Shown here: piece after piece, positions 41,822 to 50,806 of the stretch | Layout: each line of letters opens with the position of its first letter | Numbering within the stretch: position 1 is the first letter of the stretch | Assembly (NCBI RefSeq): GCF_014042345.1 | Contig: NZ_JACEZT010000001.1 | Location: forward strand, 434,001 to 498,000 | Source of the DNA: Rugamonas brunnea | GTDB taxonomy: Bacteria; Pseudomonadota; Gammaproteobacteria; Burkholderiales; Burkholderiaceae_D | Reading direction: 5' to 3' | DNA length: 64,000 nt | Position numbers and translations under genes: made by a program | The notes under the pieces: model-generated | Seen by the model: only the letters and a program-made list of their open reading frames with translations | The model's database searches: none | What the model was told of the DNA's origin: nothing

Positions 41822-42679
41822 TCAATTCGGAGTGCGCTGGTGGAACACCGTGCGCGACAGGATATTCAGTGCCAGCACGCTGAAGGTCACCAGCAGCGCG
41901 CCGCCCCAGGCCAGGCTGCGCCAGTTGTCGTACGGGCTCATGGCGAACTGGTAGATCACCACCGGCAGGTTGGCCAGCGGCCGGTTCATGTCGGCGCTGA
42001 AGAACTGGTTGTTCAGGGCCGTGAACAGCAGCGGCGCCGTTTCGCCCGAGATGCGGGCCAGCGCCAGCAGCACGCCCGTCACCACGCCGGCCTTGACGGC
42101 GCGCAGGCGCACCAGCAGCGCCACCTTCCAGCGCGGCGCGCCGAGCGCGAAGGCCGCTTCGAGCAGGCTGTTGGGCACCAGGCGCAGCATATTGTCGGTG
42201 GTGCGCACCACCACCGGCACGGCGATCAGGGCCAGCGCGATGGTGCCGGCGTAACCGGAGAAGTGCTTCACGTTGGCCACGTACATGGCATACACGAACA
42301 GGCCGATCACGATGGACGGGGCCGACAGCATGATATCGGTCACGAAGCGGGTCAGGTGCGCCACCTTGTTCTCGTCGCCGTACTCGGCCAGGTAGATGCC
42401 GGCCAGGATGCCGATCGGGGTGCTGATCAGGGTGGACAGGCCCACCAGCATCAGGCTGCCGACGATGGCGTTGAGCAGGCCGCCCCCTTCGCTGCCGGGC
42501 GCCGGCGTGGTCTGCGTGAACATGGCCATGCTCAGCGCGCCGAAGCCCTTGAACAGCAGCGTGGCCAGGATCCACACCAGGAACGCCAGGCCCAGCGACA
42601 TGGCGGCCACCGACAGCGCGATGCCGACCCGGTGCACGAACAGGCGCTTGCGGTAGACGGGATTGATTACTTGATTCAT
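41822..42679 (-). CDS. pstA: Phosphate ABC transporter permease PstA
   Basis: This 285-residue permease has six hydrophobic segments and the MetI-like coupling loop [23 protein letters not shown] (EAA motif). Its start overlaps the pstC stop by one base. It forms the membrane channel with PstC. Confidence 0.95.
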   Translation of the reverse strand: MNQVINPVYRKRLFVHRVGIALSVAAMSLGLAFLVWILATLLFKGFGALSMAMFTQTTPAPGSEGGGLLNAIVGSLMLVGLSTLISTPIGILAGIYLAEYGDENKVAHLTRFVTDIMLSAPSIVIGLFVYAMYVANVKHFSGYAGTIALALIAVPVVVRTTDNMLRLVPNSLLEAAFALGAPRWKVALLVRLRAVKAGVVTGVLLALARISGETAPLLFTALNNQFFSADMNRPLANLPVVIYQFAMSPYDNWRSLAWGGALLVTFSVLALNILSRTVFHQRTPN

Positions 42680-43791
42680 TATTTCACGCCTTCCTTGCGA
42701 GACATTCCGGCCAGCATGAGCTTGGCGGCCGACAGGACGATAAAGGTGATGGCAAACAGGATCAGGGCCAGCGCGTACAGCGACGACACATGCAGCGTCG
42801 ATTCCGCTTCCGCGAATTCGTTGGCCAGCGTGGAGGCGATGCTGTTACCGGCCGAGAACAACGACAGCGACAATTCGTTGGCGTTGCCGATCACGAAGGT
42901 GACAGCCATGGTCTCGCCCAGCGCGCGGCCCAGGCCCAGCATGACGCCGCCCACCACGCCGGTCTTGGTGTAAGGCAGCACGATCTTGCGCACCACTTCC
43001 CACTTGGTGCAGCCGAGGCCATAGGCCGATTCCTTGAGCACGGCCGGCACGATCTCGAACACATCGCGCATCACGGACGAGATGAAGGGAATGATCATCA
43101 CGGCCAGGATCAGGCCGGCCGTCAGGATGCCGATGCCCATGGTCGGGCCGCTGAAGAACTGCCCGATCAGCGGCAGGTGGCCGATGGTGTTTTTCAGCAG
43201 CGGCTGCACGGTGTCGGCGAACAGCGGCGCGAACACGAACAGGCCCCACATGCCGTAGATGATGGAGGGCACGCCGGCCAGCAGCTCCACGGCCGTGCCC
43301 AGCGGGCGGCGCAGCCAGACCGGGCAGATCTCGGTCAGGAACAGCGCGATGCCGAAGCTGACCGGGAACGCGATCAGCAGCGCGATGCCGGAGGTGGCCA
43401 GGGTGCCGACGATGGCGATCAGGGCGCCGAACTTGTCGTTGACGGGGTCCCACTCGACGGTGGTGATGAAGCCGGGGCCGAATTCCTTGAGCGCGGGCCA
43501 GGCGCCGATGATCAGCGAGATGATGATGCCGACCAGCACCGCCAGCACGGACAGCGCGAACGTCATCGTTATCTTATGGAAAATGAAATCCTGGATGCGC
43601 TGCTTGCGCATGGTCGCGTGCATGGCGGCCAGGCTGGCGGCCTGCTCCGCCTCGGCGGCGGCCTGCGCGCGCGCCGTGCCTGCGGCCGCTTGGGCGGGCG
43701 TGGCGGGCGGATTGGCCGGGGCGGAATGGTCGGTGACGCTCATGGGGGGCTCCGGCTGGATGACGGGCGGGGAAGTAAGTTCAGCGCTCAT
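42679..43791 (-). CDS. pstC: Phosphate ABC transporter permease PstC
   Basis: This 370-residue permease has six transmembrane segments and coupling loop [22 protein letters not shown]. An N-terminal ~65-residue cytoplasmic extension rich in Ala, Pro and Gln is longer than in E. coli. A second start at 43743 (MSVTDHSAP) has GGAG six bases upstream and may be the true one, shortening the protein by 16 residues. Hairpins separate it from pstS. Confidence 0.93.
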   Translation of the reverse strand: MSAELTSPPVIQPEPPMSVTDHSAPANPPATPAQAAAGTARAQAAAEAEQAASLAAMHATMRKQRIQDFIFHKITMTFALSVLAVLVGIIISLIIGAWPALKEFGPGFITTVEWDPVNDKFGALIAIVGTLATSGIALLIAFPVSFGIALFLTEICPVWLRRPLGTAVELLAGVPSIIYGMWGLFVFAPLFADTVQPLLKNTIGHLPLIGQFFSGPTMGIGILTAGLILAVMIIPFISSVMRDVFEIVPAVLKESAYGLGCTKWEVVRKIVLPYTKTGVVGGVMLGLGRALGETMAVTFVIGNANELSLSLFSAGNSIASTLANEFAEAESTLHVSSLYALALILFAITFIVLSAAKLMLAGMSRKEGVK

Positions 43792-43820
43792 ATGGGTTTT
43801 TTTATCTCTGGGATGACAGC

Positions 43821-43897
43821 TAGCCTGCGCCGCCCGGAGCGAGCGATGCAGGCTAACCCCCTGGGCCGCCGCCGTTGCCGGCGCGGCGTCCCAGGGG
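43821..43897 (-). promoter_or_regulatory. Two hairpins between pstS and pstC
   Basis: A GC-rich hairpin (13-base arms 43857-43869 and 43885-43897, one mismatch) comes first after the pstS stop on the minus strand. A second, 8-base stem (TAGCCTGC 43821-43828 with GCAGGCTA) follows. Neither has a T-run. Such structures usually protect the upstream mRNA or end part of the transcripts, giving more binding protein than permease. Confidence 0.55.
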
Positions 43898-43905
43898 CGA
43901 TCCGC

Positions 43906-44952
43906 TTAGTAGATGGCCTTGCCCGAAGCGTCCTTCAGGTTGGCTTTCCAGGCATCCTGCACCAGCTTGACGACGGAGGCCGGCAGCGGCACGTAGTCCA
44001 GCTCGGTGGCGGCGGCGCCGCCGTTCTTGAAGGCCCAGTCGAAGAACTTGACCACTTCCTTGCCCTTGGCGGCGTCAGCCTGGTGCTTGTGCATCAGGAC
44101 GAAGGTCACGCCCGTGATCGGCCACGAGTTCTTGCCGGCCTGGTCGGTCAGCACCACGCCGAAGCCGGGGGTCTTGGCCCACTCGGCCGAGGCGGCAGCG
44201 GCCTTGAAGAAATCGTCGTCCGGCTGCAGGAAGTTGCCGTCCTTGTTCTTCAGCTGGGTGTGCGCCATCTTGTTCTTCTTGGCGTAAGCCCACTCCACGT
44301 AGCCGATCGAACCCTTGATGCGCTGCACGTTGGCGGCCACGCCTTCATTGCCCTTGCCGCCCACGCCCACCACCCACTTGACGGCGGTGCCGGAACCAAT
44401 CTTGGTCTTGAATTCGGCGCTGGTCTTGGACAGGAAGTCGGTGAACAGGAAGGAGGTGCCGGAGCCGTCGGCGCGGTGCACCACGGTGATTTCGCTGGCC
44501 GGCAGCTTGACGCCCGGATTGATGGCCGCGATTTCCGCGTCATTCCATTGCTTGACCTTACCCAGGTAGATGTCGGCCACGACGGGGCCGGTCAGCTTGA
44601 GCTGGCCCGGGGCGATGCCGTCGAGGTTCACCACCGTCACCACGCCGCCCATGATGGCGGGGAATTGCATCAGGCCTTCGGCGTCCAGCTCCTCGGCCTT
44701 GAGCGGCATGTCGGAAGCGCCGAAATCGACGGTCTTGGCCTTGATCTGCTTGATGCCGGCGCCCGAGCCGACCGACTGGTAGTTCAGGCCATTGCCGGTG
44801 GCGGCCTTGTACGACTCGGCCCACTTGGCCGCGATCGGGTAGATGAAGGTCGAGCCGGCGCCGGTCATGTCGGCGGCCGAAGCGGCGGACGAGAACGCCA
44901 TCACGGCGGCGGCGCCCACAACCATGGAGGTAAACAACTGTTTCATTCGCAT
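43906..44952 (-). CDS. pstS: Periplasmic phosphate-binding protein PstS
   Basis: The 348-residue protein has a signal peptide (MKQLFTSMVVGAAAVMAFSSAASA) and the phosphate-binding signatures: MTGAGSTFIYPIAAKWAESY, then DFGASDMPL, and VVHRADGSGTSFLFTDFL with the Ser/Arg/Asp ligands. It delivers phosphate to PstCAB. AAGGAC lies six bases before the ATG at 44952. A Pho box and -10 lie 43-75 bases upstream. Confidence 0.96.
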   Translation of the reverse strand: MRMKQLFTSMVVGAAAVMAFSSAASAADMTGAGSTFIYPIAAKWAESYKAATGNGLNYQSVGSGAGIKQIKAKTVDFGASDMPLKAEELDAEGLMQFPAIMGGVVTVVNLDGIAPGQLKLTGPVVADIYLGKVKQWNDAEIAAINPGVKLPASEITVVHRADGSGTSFLFTDFLSKTSAEFKTKIGSGTAVKWVVGVGGKGNEGVAANVQRIKGSIGYVEWAYAKKNKMAHTQLKNKDGNFLQPDDDFFKAAAASAEWAKTPGFGVVLTDQAGKNSWPITGVTFVLMHKHQADAAKGKEVVKFFDWAFKNGGAAATELDYVPLPASVVKLVQDAWKANLKDASGKAIY

Positions 44953-44994
44953 AACAAGTCCTTCAAGAAGATGACAGGGGTTGGAATGCTGCGC

Positions 44995-45027
44995 AGTCTA
45001 CCGGCCAAATATGACAGGTTTATGACA
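44995..45027 (-). promoter_or_regulatory. Pho box and -10 of the pstS promoter
   Basis: On the minus strand the direct repeat TGTCATA-N4-TGTCATA (45027-45010, 11-base period) matches the PhoB site, and TAGACT (45000-44995) follows ten bases later as -10. The box replaces the -35 element, the standard PhoB-activated layout, and places the transcript start just before pstS. Confidence 0.85.
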
Positions 45028-45143
45028 TCGGTGTAATTCAGTCAAAACAGCGCGGTTACAGTGTAAACAGGGGTGAGTCGCCCAGCATCTTACCCCCTTC
45101 TTGTCATAATTGGACGGTTCGGGCGGGCAATTATGACAGCCGA

Positions 45144-45176
45144 TGTCATGGAGTTGTCATATTTGATATTTACACT
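45144..45176 (+). promoter_or_regulatory. Pho box and -10 of the ppk promoter
   Basis: The plus-strand repeat TGTCAT-N5-TGTCAT (45144-45160, 11-base period) is followed ten bases later by TACACT (45171-45176) as -10. This mirrors the pstS promoter and puts ppk under PhoB. Further single TGTCATA-type sites (about 45102-45108 and a reverse copy near 45132-45138) suggest additional PhoB contacts. Confidence 0.8.
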
Positions 45177-45230
45177 GGCGCGCTGTGACACAAATGAAGT
45201 GATGACAGGCTAGAATCTCTTATCTGCAAA

Positions 45231-47342
45231 GTGAGCAAGAAAACCATGAAGCCTGATTTGCGCGCGGAAGCTGGCACGTCCAGCATTTTTCTTGATCGGG
45301 AACTGTCCCAGCTCGCCTTCAACCGGCGCGTGCTGGCACAGGCCGAAGACCGCAGCATCCCCCTGCTCGAACGGCTGCGCTACCTGTGCATCGCCAGCAG
45401 CAACCTGGACGAGTTCTTTGAAGTGCGGGTGGCAAGCCTGCTGGCGGCCGCCAGCGTGGACGGCCCGCTGTCCGAACACCCGGCCCTGGCGGCCACGCTG
45501 GGCCGCATCAGCCAGGAATGCCATGCGCTGGTGGAACACCAGTATGAAATCCTGAACCAGGAAGTGTTGCCCCAGTTGCAGGCCAAGGGCGTGCACCTGG
45601 TGCGCCACAACGAGCGCAACGAAGCCCAGCGCGCGTGGGTGAAGGAATATTTCGAGCGCGAAGTGCGCCCGCTGCTGACCCCGATCGGCCTGGACCCGGC
45701 CCACCCCTTCCCCCAGGTGGTCAACAAGAGCCTCAATTTCATCGTCTCGCTGTCGGGCAAGGATGCGTTCGGGCGCGGCACCGGCATCGCCATCGTCAAG
45801 GCGCCGCGCGTGCTGCCGCGCGTGATCCGGCTGCCCGACCATCTGTCCAAAAGCGGCGGCGTGTCGTTCTGCCTGCTCTCATCCATCATCCACGCCCACA
45901 TCTCCGACCTGTTCGCCGGGCGCGAAGTGATCGCCTATTCCCAGTTCCGCGTCACCCGCGACAGCGACCTGTGGGTGGACGAGGATGAAGTGAAGAACCT
46001 GCGCCAGGCCCTCAAGGGCGAACTGCAGGGACGCCAGTTCGGCACCTCGGTGCGGCTGGAAGTGGCGATGAACTGCCCGCCCGAGCTGTCGCAATTCCTG
46101 CTCGACCAGTTCGGCCTGCACCAGAGCCGGCTGTACGCCGTCAACGGCCCCGTCAACCTGGTGCGGCTGACGGAGATGATCGACCACGTCAACCATGCCA
46201 ACCTGCGCTTCCCGCCGTTCTACCCGGGCGTGGGCCGCAAGGCGCCCGGCACCGACATCTTCAGCGAACTGCGCCAGCACGACATCCTGCTGCACCACCC
46301 GTTCCAGACCTTCCAGACCGTCATCGACTTCATCCGCAGCGCCGCCCACGACCCGGCCGTGGTGGCCATCAAGCAGACCATCTACCGCACCGGCATGAAC
46401 TCGGACCTGATGGAATCGCTACTGACGGCCGCCCGCGAAGGCAAGGAAGTGACGGTGATCGTGGAACTGAAGGCGCGCTTCGACGAGGAAGCCAACATCA
46501 ACTGGGCCGACAAGCTGGAACAGGCCGGCGCCCAGGTGGTGTACGGCGTGGTGGGCCTGAAGACGCACGCCAAGGTGGCGCTGGTGATCCGGCGCGAGGA
46601 AGGCGAGCTGCGCTACTACGCCCACCTGGGCACAGGCAACTACCACCCCACCACCACCAAGCTGTACACGGACTTTGGCCTGCTCACCTGCCATCCGCAG
46701 ATGAGCCAGGAGGTCAACGAGATCTTCATCCACCTGACCAGCCTGACCAAGCCGCACAAGCTGACCCATTTGTGGCTGGCCCCGTTCGCGCTGCAGAACG
46801 AGATCATCAAGGCCATCCGCAACGAGGCACGCATCGCGCGCGCGGGACGTCCGGGCCGGATTATTGTTAAAATCAATGCATTGGTAGACGAATCGGTGAT
46901 ACGGGCCCTGTACGCCGCGTCCCGGGATGGCGTCAAGATCGACCTGATCGTGCGCGGCGCCTGCACCCTGAAGCCGGGCGTGCCCGGCCTGTCGGAGAAC
47001 ATCAAGGTACGCTCCATCATCGGCCGCTTCCTCGAACACAGCAGGATCTATTACTTCCGCAACGACCTGGCGCACGACGTGCTGCTGGCCAGCGCGGACT
47101 GGATGAGCCGCAACCTGTTCCGCCGCATCGAAGTGGCCTTCCCCGTACTGGACCGGGCCCTCAAGCGGCGCGTGATTGCGGAAGGCTTGAACCCCTATTT
47201 GAAGGACAACACCAACGCCTGGGACCTGGAACCGGATGGCCAATACCAGCGCCGCAAGCCACGCGGCAAGCAGGCGCCGTTCGGGGCCCAGCAATTCCTG
47301 ATGCAGTCGCTGGGCACACCGGCCAGCGAAGCGGGTGATTGA
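45231..47342 (+). CDS. ppk: Polyphosphate kinase 1
   Basis: The 703-residue enzyme reversibly builds polyphosphate from ATP. It starts with the family N domain (FLDRELSQLAFNRRVLAQAED) and contains the two active-site histidines, His446 in LKTHAK (autophosphorylated) and His603 in FLEHSR, 157 residues apart exactly as in E. coli Ppk. The GTG at 45231 and the ATG at 45246 (MKPDLRAEAG) are both possible starts and neither has a good ribosome site. It is divergent from pstS under its own Pho box and followed by sixA after 45 bases. Confidence 0.95.
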   Translation: MSKKTMKPDLRAEAGTSSIFLDRELSQLAFNRRVLAQAEDRSIPLLERLRYLCIASSNLDEFFEVRVASLLAAASVDGPLSEHPALAATLGRISQECHALVEHQYEILNQEVLPQLQAKGVHLVRHNERNEAQRAWVKEYFEREVRPLLTPIGLDPAHPFPQVVNKSLNFIVSLSGKDAFGRGTGIAIVKAPRVLPRVIRLPDHLSKSGGVSFCLLSSIIHAHISDLFAGREVIAYSQFRVTRDSDLWVDEDEVKNLRQALKGELQGRQFGTSVRLEVAMNCPPELSQFLLDQFGLHQSRLYAVNGPVNLVRLTEMIDHVNHANLRFPPFYPGVGRKAPGTDIFSELRQHDILLHHPFQTFQTVIDFIRSAAHDPAVVAIKQTIYRTGMNSDLMESLLTAAREGKEVTVIVELKARFDEEANINWADKLEQAGAQVVYGVVGLKTHAKVALVIRREEGELRYYAHLGTGNYHPTTTKLYTDFGLLTCHPQMSQEVNEIFIHLTSLTKPHKLTHLWLAPFALQNEIIKAIRNEARIARAGRPGRIIVKINALVDESVIRALYAASRDGVKIDLIVRGACTLKPGVPGLSENIKVRSIIGRFLEHSRIYYFRNDLAHDVLLASADWMSRNLFRRIEVAFPVLDRALKRRVIAEGLNPYLKDNTNAWDLEPDGQYQRRKPRGKQAPFGAQQFLMQSLGTPASEAGD

Positions 47343-47387
47343 GCGCCGGGGCGGCCCGGCGCCGGTTTCGTTCGAAGGGAGCACAGC

Positions 47388-47855
47388 ATGGACCTGATAT
47401 TGTGGCGTCACGCCGAGGCCGAGGAAGCCGGCCCCGGACTGTCCGACCTGGAACGGGCCCTGACGGCCAAAGGCCAGAAGCAGGCCCGCCGCATGGGCCA
47501 GTGGCTGGACTCCCAGCTGCCCGACAGCTGCCGCGTGCTGGTCAGCCCGGCCGTGCGCGCGCTGCAGACGGCCGAAGCGCTGGGGCGCAAGTACAAGATC
47601 CACGCCGACCTGGCGCCGGGCGCCGATCCGGAAGACATCCTCAAGGCGGCCAACTGGCCGGCCGGCCGCGAAGCCGTGCTGATCGTCGGCCACCAGCCCA
47701 CGCTGGGCCAGACGGCGTCGCTGCTGATGACGGGCGACGAGCAGGAATGGGACATCCGCAAGGCCGGCGCATGGTGGCTGTCGCAGCGCGACCCGGGCGA
47801 AGCGCTCAGCGTTTACCTGAAAGCCGTGATGGCCTCAGACCTGGTTGTGAAATGA
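47388..47855 (+). CDS. sixA: Phosphohistidine phosphatase SixA
   Basis: This 155-residue histidine phosphatase has the catalytic LWRHAEAEE (Arg7-His8), the Arg in SPAVRALQTAEAL and the second His in IVGHQPTLGQ. SixA removes phosphate from histidines in phosphorelay proteins. AAGGGAG precedes the ATG. Its position after ppk suggests a shared PhoB-driven transcript. Confidence 0.93.
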   Translation: MDLILWRHAEAEEAGPGLSDLERALTAKGQKQARRMGQWLDSQLPDSCRVLVSPAVRALQTAEALGRKYKIHADLAPGADPEDILKAANWPAGREAVLIVGHQPTLGQTASLLMTGDEQEWDIRKAGAWWLSQRDPGEALSVYLKAVMASDLVVK

Positions 47856-47948
47856 AAGCGAACGGCTGGGATGGGCTTGCAAAGCGGTAACGATATGCTA
47901 CAGTGAAAGTGTACCAACTCTAGGGAGCAGCCGTCGTAAGTCGACTGA

Positions 47949-48071
47949 ATGACTATGATCACCTGGTTCACCATGGGCATCTTTGGTGGCATGATCGCCC
48001 TGGTTATTTACGAACTCGTGGCAGAAATGCGGGGGAGTAAGCACAAACTGATCGACCGCTATCACGAATAG
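47949..48071 (+). CDS. Possible 40-residue single-span membrane protein
   Basis: A 41-codon frame encodes a protein with one clear hydrophobic span (MGIFGGMIALVIYELVAEM) followed by a short charged tail (MRGSKHKLIDRYHE), the typical make-up of small inner-membrane proteins. The ribosome site is weak: GGGAG lies about 20 bases upstream, and the ATG at 47955 is an alternative. It occupies most of the gap between sixA and the polyamine-binding gene. No family is recognised. Confidence 0.4.
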   Translation: MTMITWFTMGIFGGMIALVIYELVAEMRGSKHKLIDRYHE

Positions 48072-48177
48072 CATCCAGCTTCATCGAAGCCGTGGCGCCA
48101 GCGGCAAGATCCTCGTGGATTTTGCCTCTCGCGCCATTCTCGTTTACACGCTCCCCCGGTTGTCAGCCAGCCCGCGT

Positions 48178-49305
48178 TTACATCCCCGACTTGAACTTGG
48201 TGAACACGCGCGTGACGTGGCGGCGGATGTCGGCCGGCACGGCCTCGGGCGCGGCCATGCGCTGCTTGTCGGCATCGGACAGGAACACGTTCTTGTTGCT
48301 GGCGATATCCTTGCGCACGTACTTCATGCTGGCCGTGTTCGGATTGGCGTAGAACACCTTGTTGGTCAGGCTGGCGTGCACCTGGGGCCGCAGAATGTAG
48401 TTAATCCACAGCATGGCGTTGTTCGGATGGGGCGCGTCGGCCGGGATGGCCATGGTATCGAACACCAGCGCGGCCGAGGTCTTGGGCACCAGCACTTCGA
48501 TCACGTTGCCGTTCTTGGCGTCGATGGCGCGCTGGCGCGCGATGTTGATGTCGCCCGACCAGCCCAGCGCCACGCAGACGGCGCCGTTGGCCATGTCATT
48601 GATGTAGCCCGAGGAGCTGAACAGGGTCACATAGGGACGGATAGCCTGCAGCATCTTGCCGGCCGCGTCATAATCGGCCGCGTTGGTCGAATAGGCCGGC
48701 TTGCCCAGGTAGATCAGCGCGGCCGGCAGCACTTCCGACGGCGAATCGAGGAAGGACACGCCACAGGACTTGAGCTTGGACGCGTACTTGGGGTTGAAGA
48801 TCAGTTCCCACGCATTGTCGGGCATAGGCATGCCACCCAGCGCCGCCTTGACCTTGTTGACGTTGATGCCGACCGTCGTGTAACCCCACAGCCAGTCGAC
48901 CAGGTAGTCGTTGTTGGGGTCGATCTTGGACAGCTTGGCCTGGATGGCCGGGTCCAGGTTGCCCAGGTTGCTCAGCTTGGATTTGTCGAGCTTGCGCAGC
49001 AGGTGGGCGTCGATCTGCAGCTTGGCCCACTGGGCCGTGGGCACCACGATGTCGTAGCCCGAGTGGCCCGCCACCAGCTTGGAGTTGAGGATCTCGTTGT
49101 TGTCGAACAGGTCATAACGGACCTTGATGCCGGTCTCTTTCTCGAAATTTTTGACCGTGTCGTCAGCGATGTAGTCCGACCAGTTGTAGATGTTGAGGAC
49201 TTTTTCTTCCTGCTGCGCGCGCGCCGCCGGTGCGGCCAGCGCCGCCATCACGGCCGCCGCGGCCAGTCCCAAACCAAACAGCTTGCCCAACCCTTTGCCT
49301 GCCAT
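48178..49305 (-). CDS. Polyamine ABC transporter substrate-binding protein (PotF-like)
   Basis: This 375-residue periplasmic protein has a signal peptide ending APAARAQ and the PotD/PotF signature KVLNIYNWSDYIADDTVKNFEKETGIKVRYD. Later binding-cleft parts are PTAQWAKLQ, WGYTTVGINVN and GWSGDINIARQRA. Putrescine or spermidine binding is inferred from the family. The start has AGGAGG six bases before. No permease or ATPase gene is adjacent, so the rest of the transporter is elsewhere or this protein acts as a sensor. Confidence 0.92.
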   Translation of the reverse strand: MAGKGLGKLFGLGLAAAAVMAALAAPAARAQQEEKVLNIYNWSDYIADDTVKNFEKETGIKVRYDLFDNNEILNSKLVAGHSGYDIVVPTAQWAKLQIDAHLLRKLDKSKLSNLGNLDPAIQAKLSKIDPNNDYLVDWLWGYTTVGINVNKVKAALGGMPMPDNAWELIFNPKYASKLKSCGVSFLDSPSEVLPAALIYLGKPAYSTNAADYDAAGKMLQAIRPYVTLFSSSGYINDMANGAVCVALGWSGDINIARQRAIDAKNGNVIEVLVPKTSAALVFDTMAIPADAPHPNNAMLWINYILRPQVHASLTNKVFYANPNTASMKYVRKDIASNKNVFLSDADKQRMAAPEAVPADIRRHVTRVFTKFKSGM

Positions 49306-49382
49306 GCCCGCCTCCTGAAGATGGAAATCCTTGTGAAGCCGAAATGATCGGGCATAGTGGTCACGATTGCAAGCGTTGTCCT

Positions 49383-50171
49383 TCAAGCCAGGAAGTCGAA
49401 CGCAGTGCCGGTGGCGCCGCCCGTCCCGCCCAGCAATCCGCCGCCGCCCGTCTGGGCCTGCTGGGTGTACAGCGCGGCCAGCGCGTTGGCCTGGGTCGTC
49501 AGCGCCTTGGACAGCACGCTGCGCTTGCCGTTGATGGCGGTGATTTCCTTGTTCAGCGTGCTGGCCTCGCGCCGGATCACGCTGTTGTCGGCCGTGAAGG
49601 CACCAGCCTTGGCCGCCAGCTGGTCGGCCATGCCCTTGCCGCCGTTGCTCAGCAGTTTGGCCACCCCGCCGGCATCGGCCGCCAGCGCGGCGGCCAGCTT
49701 CTTGTCGTCCACTTGCAGGTTGCCGCTGGCGTCCAGCGTCACGCCAGCCTTGGCCAGCGCACCGGCGGCCACGCCATCGCCGCCCGTCTTGAGCAGTTGC
49801 GCCATCTGGCGGCTGACTTGGCCCAGCGCCACGTCGCCTTTCAGGTCGCCGCCCTGCAGGGCCAGCATCTTCTGATTCAGTTGGTTGAAGGCCGCCACGA
49901 AGGCGCGCACGTTCTTGCCGGTCTGGGTGGCGTCGGGCGTGGTGGTGGCAGCCTTGCCGCCGGCCAGGCTGGCCGCCTGGGCCTGGAACGTGGACAGCGC
50001 GCTCTGCAACTGGCCCAGCCCGGACAGGCGGGTCTGGTCGCGGGCCAGCGTGGCGTTGAGCTTGGCCACGCCCGTGTTCTGCGAGCTCAGCGTCTGCTGC
50101 ACGCGGTTGTAGACGTCGGTCGACGGCGCCGTGCCGGCGGCGTTGTTGGCATTGATGGAGGAAGTGGCCAT
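49383..50171 (-). CDS. FliD C-terminal-domain-like protein lacking the N-terminal half
   Basis: The 262-residue, Ala/Gln-rich protein resembles the C-terminal half of flagellar cap protein FliD: TGKNVRAFVAAFNQLNQKML, KAGVTLDASGNLQVDDKKLAAAL, LLSNGGKGMADQLAAKAGAF and a coiled end with RREASTLNKEI. Full FliD is 450 or more residues. The N-terminal coil and hook-binding region is missing here, replaced by ~60 residues of low-complexity sequence. No flagellar genes are nearby. It may be a FliD-derived surface or regulatory protein. I start at ATG 50171; an upstream TTG at 50183 is possible. Confidence 0.6.
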   Translation of the reverse strand: MATSSINANNAAGTAPSTDVYNRVQQTLSSQNTGVAKLNATLARDQTRLSGLGQLQSALSTFQAQAASLAGGKAATTTPDATQTGKNVRAFVAAFNQLNQKMLALQGGDLKGDVALGQVSRQMAQLLKTGGDGVAAGALAKAGVTLDASGNLQVDDKKLAAALAADAGGVAKLLSNGGKGMADQLAAKAGAFTADNSVIRREASTLNKEITAINGKRSVLSKALTTQANALAALYTQQAQTGGGGLLGGTGGATGTAFDFLA

Positions 50172-50310
50172 GGCGGTCCCCAAGGTTGGTGGCCGCCCCG
50201 GAAATGACGCCGGCCCTGTCTTGGTTGATTATCCACTATTGCCGAATAATTAAAACAAGGAACAGGGCCGGTTTTCCCCGCCACCAGCGTGCTTGAGGCT
50301 GGGCTTGGGG

Positions 50311-50631
50311 CTAGCGCAGGAACTTGGTGATGGCGTTCAATGCGGCCGGATCGAGGTTGACGAACTGGTAACCGATCTTGAAATGGTCGCCGCTGAAGAT
50401 GCAATAGCTGACCTTGGAGCGGCAGGTGATGATTTGCGCCTTGCCATCCAAAAACATTTCAAACGACACACTGCCCAGGTGGCCCACCGCCAGCTTGTGC
50501 TCGAAGGTGAGCGACATGCCACTGGCGCCAATGTCCAGCGTGCGCGCCGGTTGTGGCGGCATGCCATCCATCACCACCACCGCTTTGGCGCGCATGATCT
50601 TGCGCGCCGATGATCTTTGTTCTACTGACAC
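50311..50631 (-). CDS. PilZ-domain protein (cyclic di-GMP receptor)
   Basis: This 106-residue single-domain protein carries the PilZ arginine motif (RSSARKIMRAKA) followed by DIGASGMSLTFEH (D-x-[SG]-x-x-G), which together bind cyclic di-GMP. The rest forms the beta barrel (VSFEMFLDGKAQIITC, HFKIGYQFVNL). It begins with GTG and a GGAA ribosome site. It is 140 bases from the FliD-like gene on the same strand, compatible with a motility or adhesion role. Confidence 0.85.
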   Translation of the reverse strand: MSVEQRSSARKIMRAKAVVVMDGMPPQPARTLDIGASGMSLTFEHKLAVGHLGSVSFEMFLDGKAQIITCRSKVSYCIFSGDHFKIGYQFVNLDPAALNAITKFLR

Positions 50632-50806
50632 TTCACGTTCCGTTAAATAATAAGAGCGTTCACAAAGTAAAACGGCGCCGCGCGCCGCTTGCCTGCATGG
50701 CCAGCCGTGTCATTGCACCGCCGGCACTGACCGCCATTTTACAGGCCAAACGGCATTGGTGTGCCCCGCCACGCCAAGGCGACGCGAATTTTTCGGCGGG
50801 ACGGGG

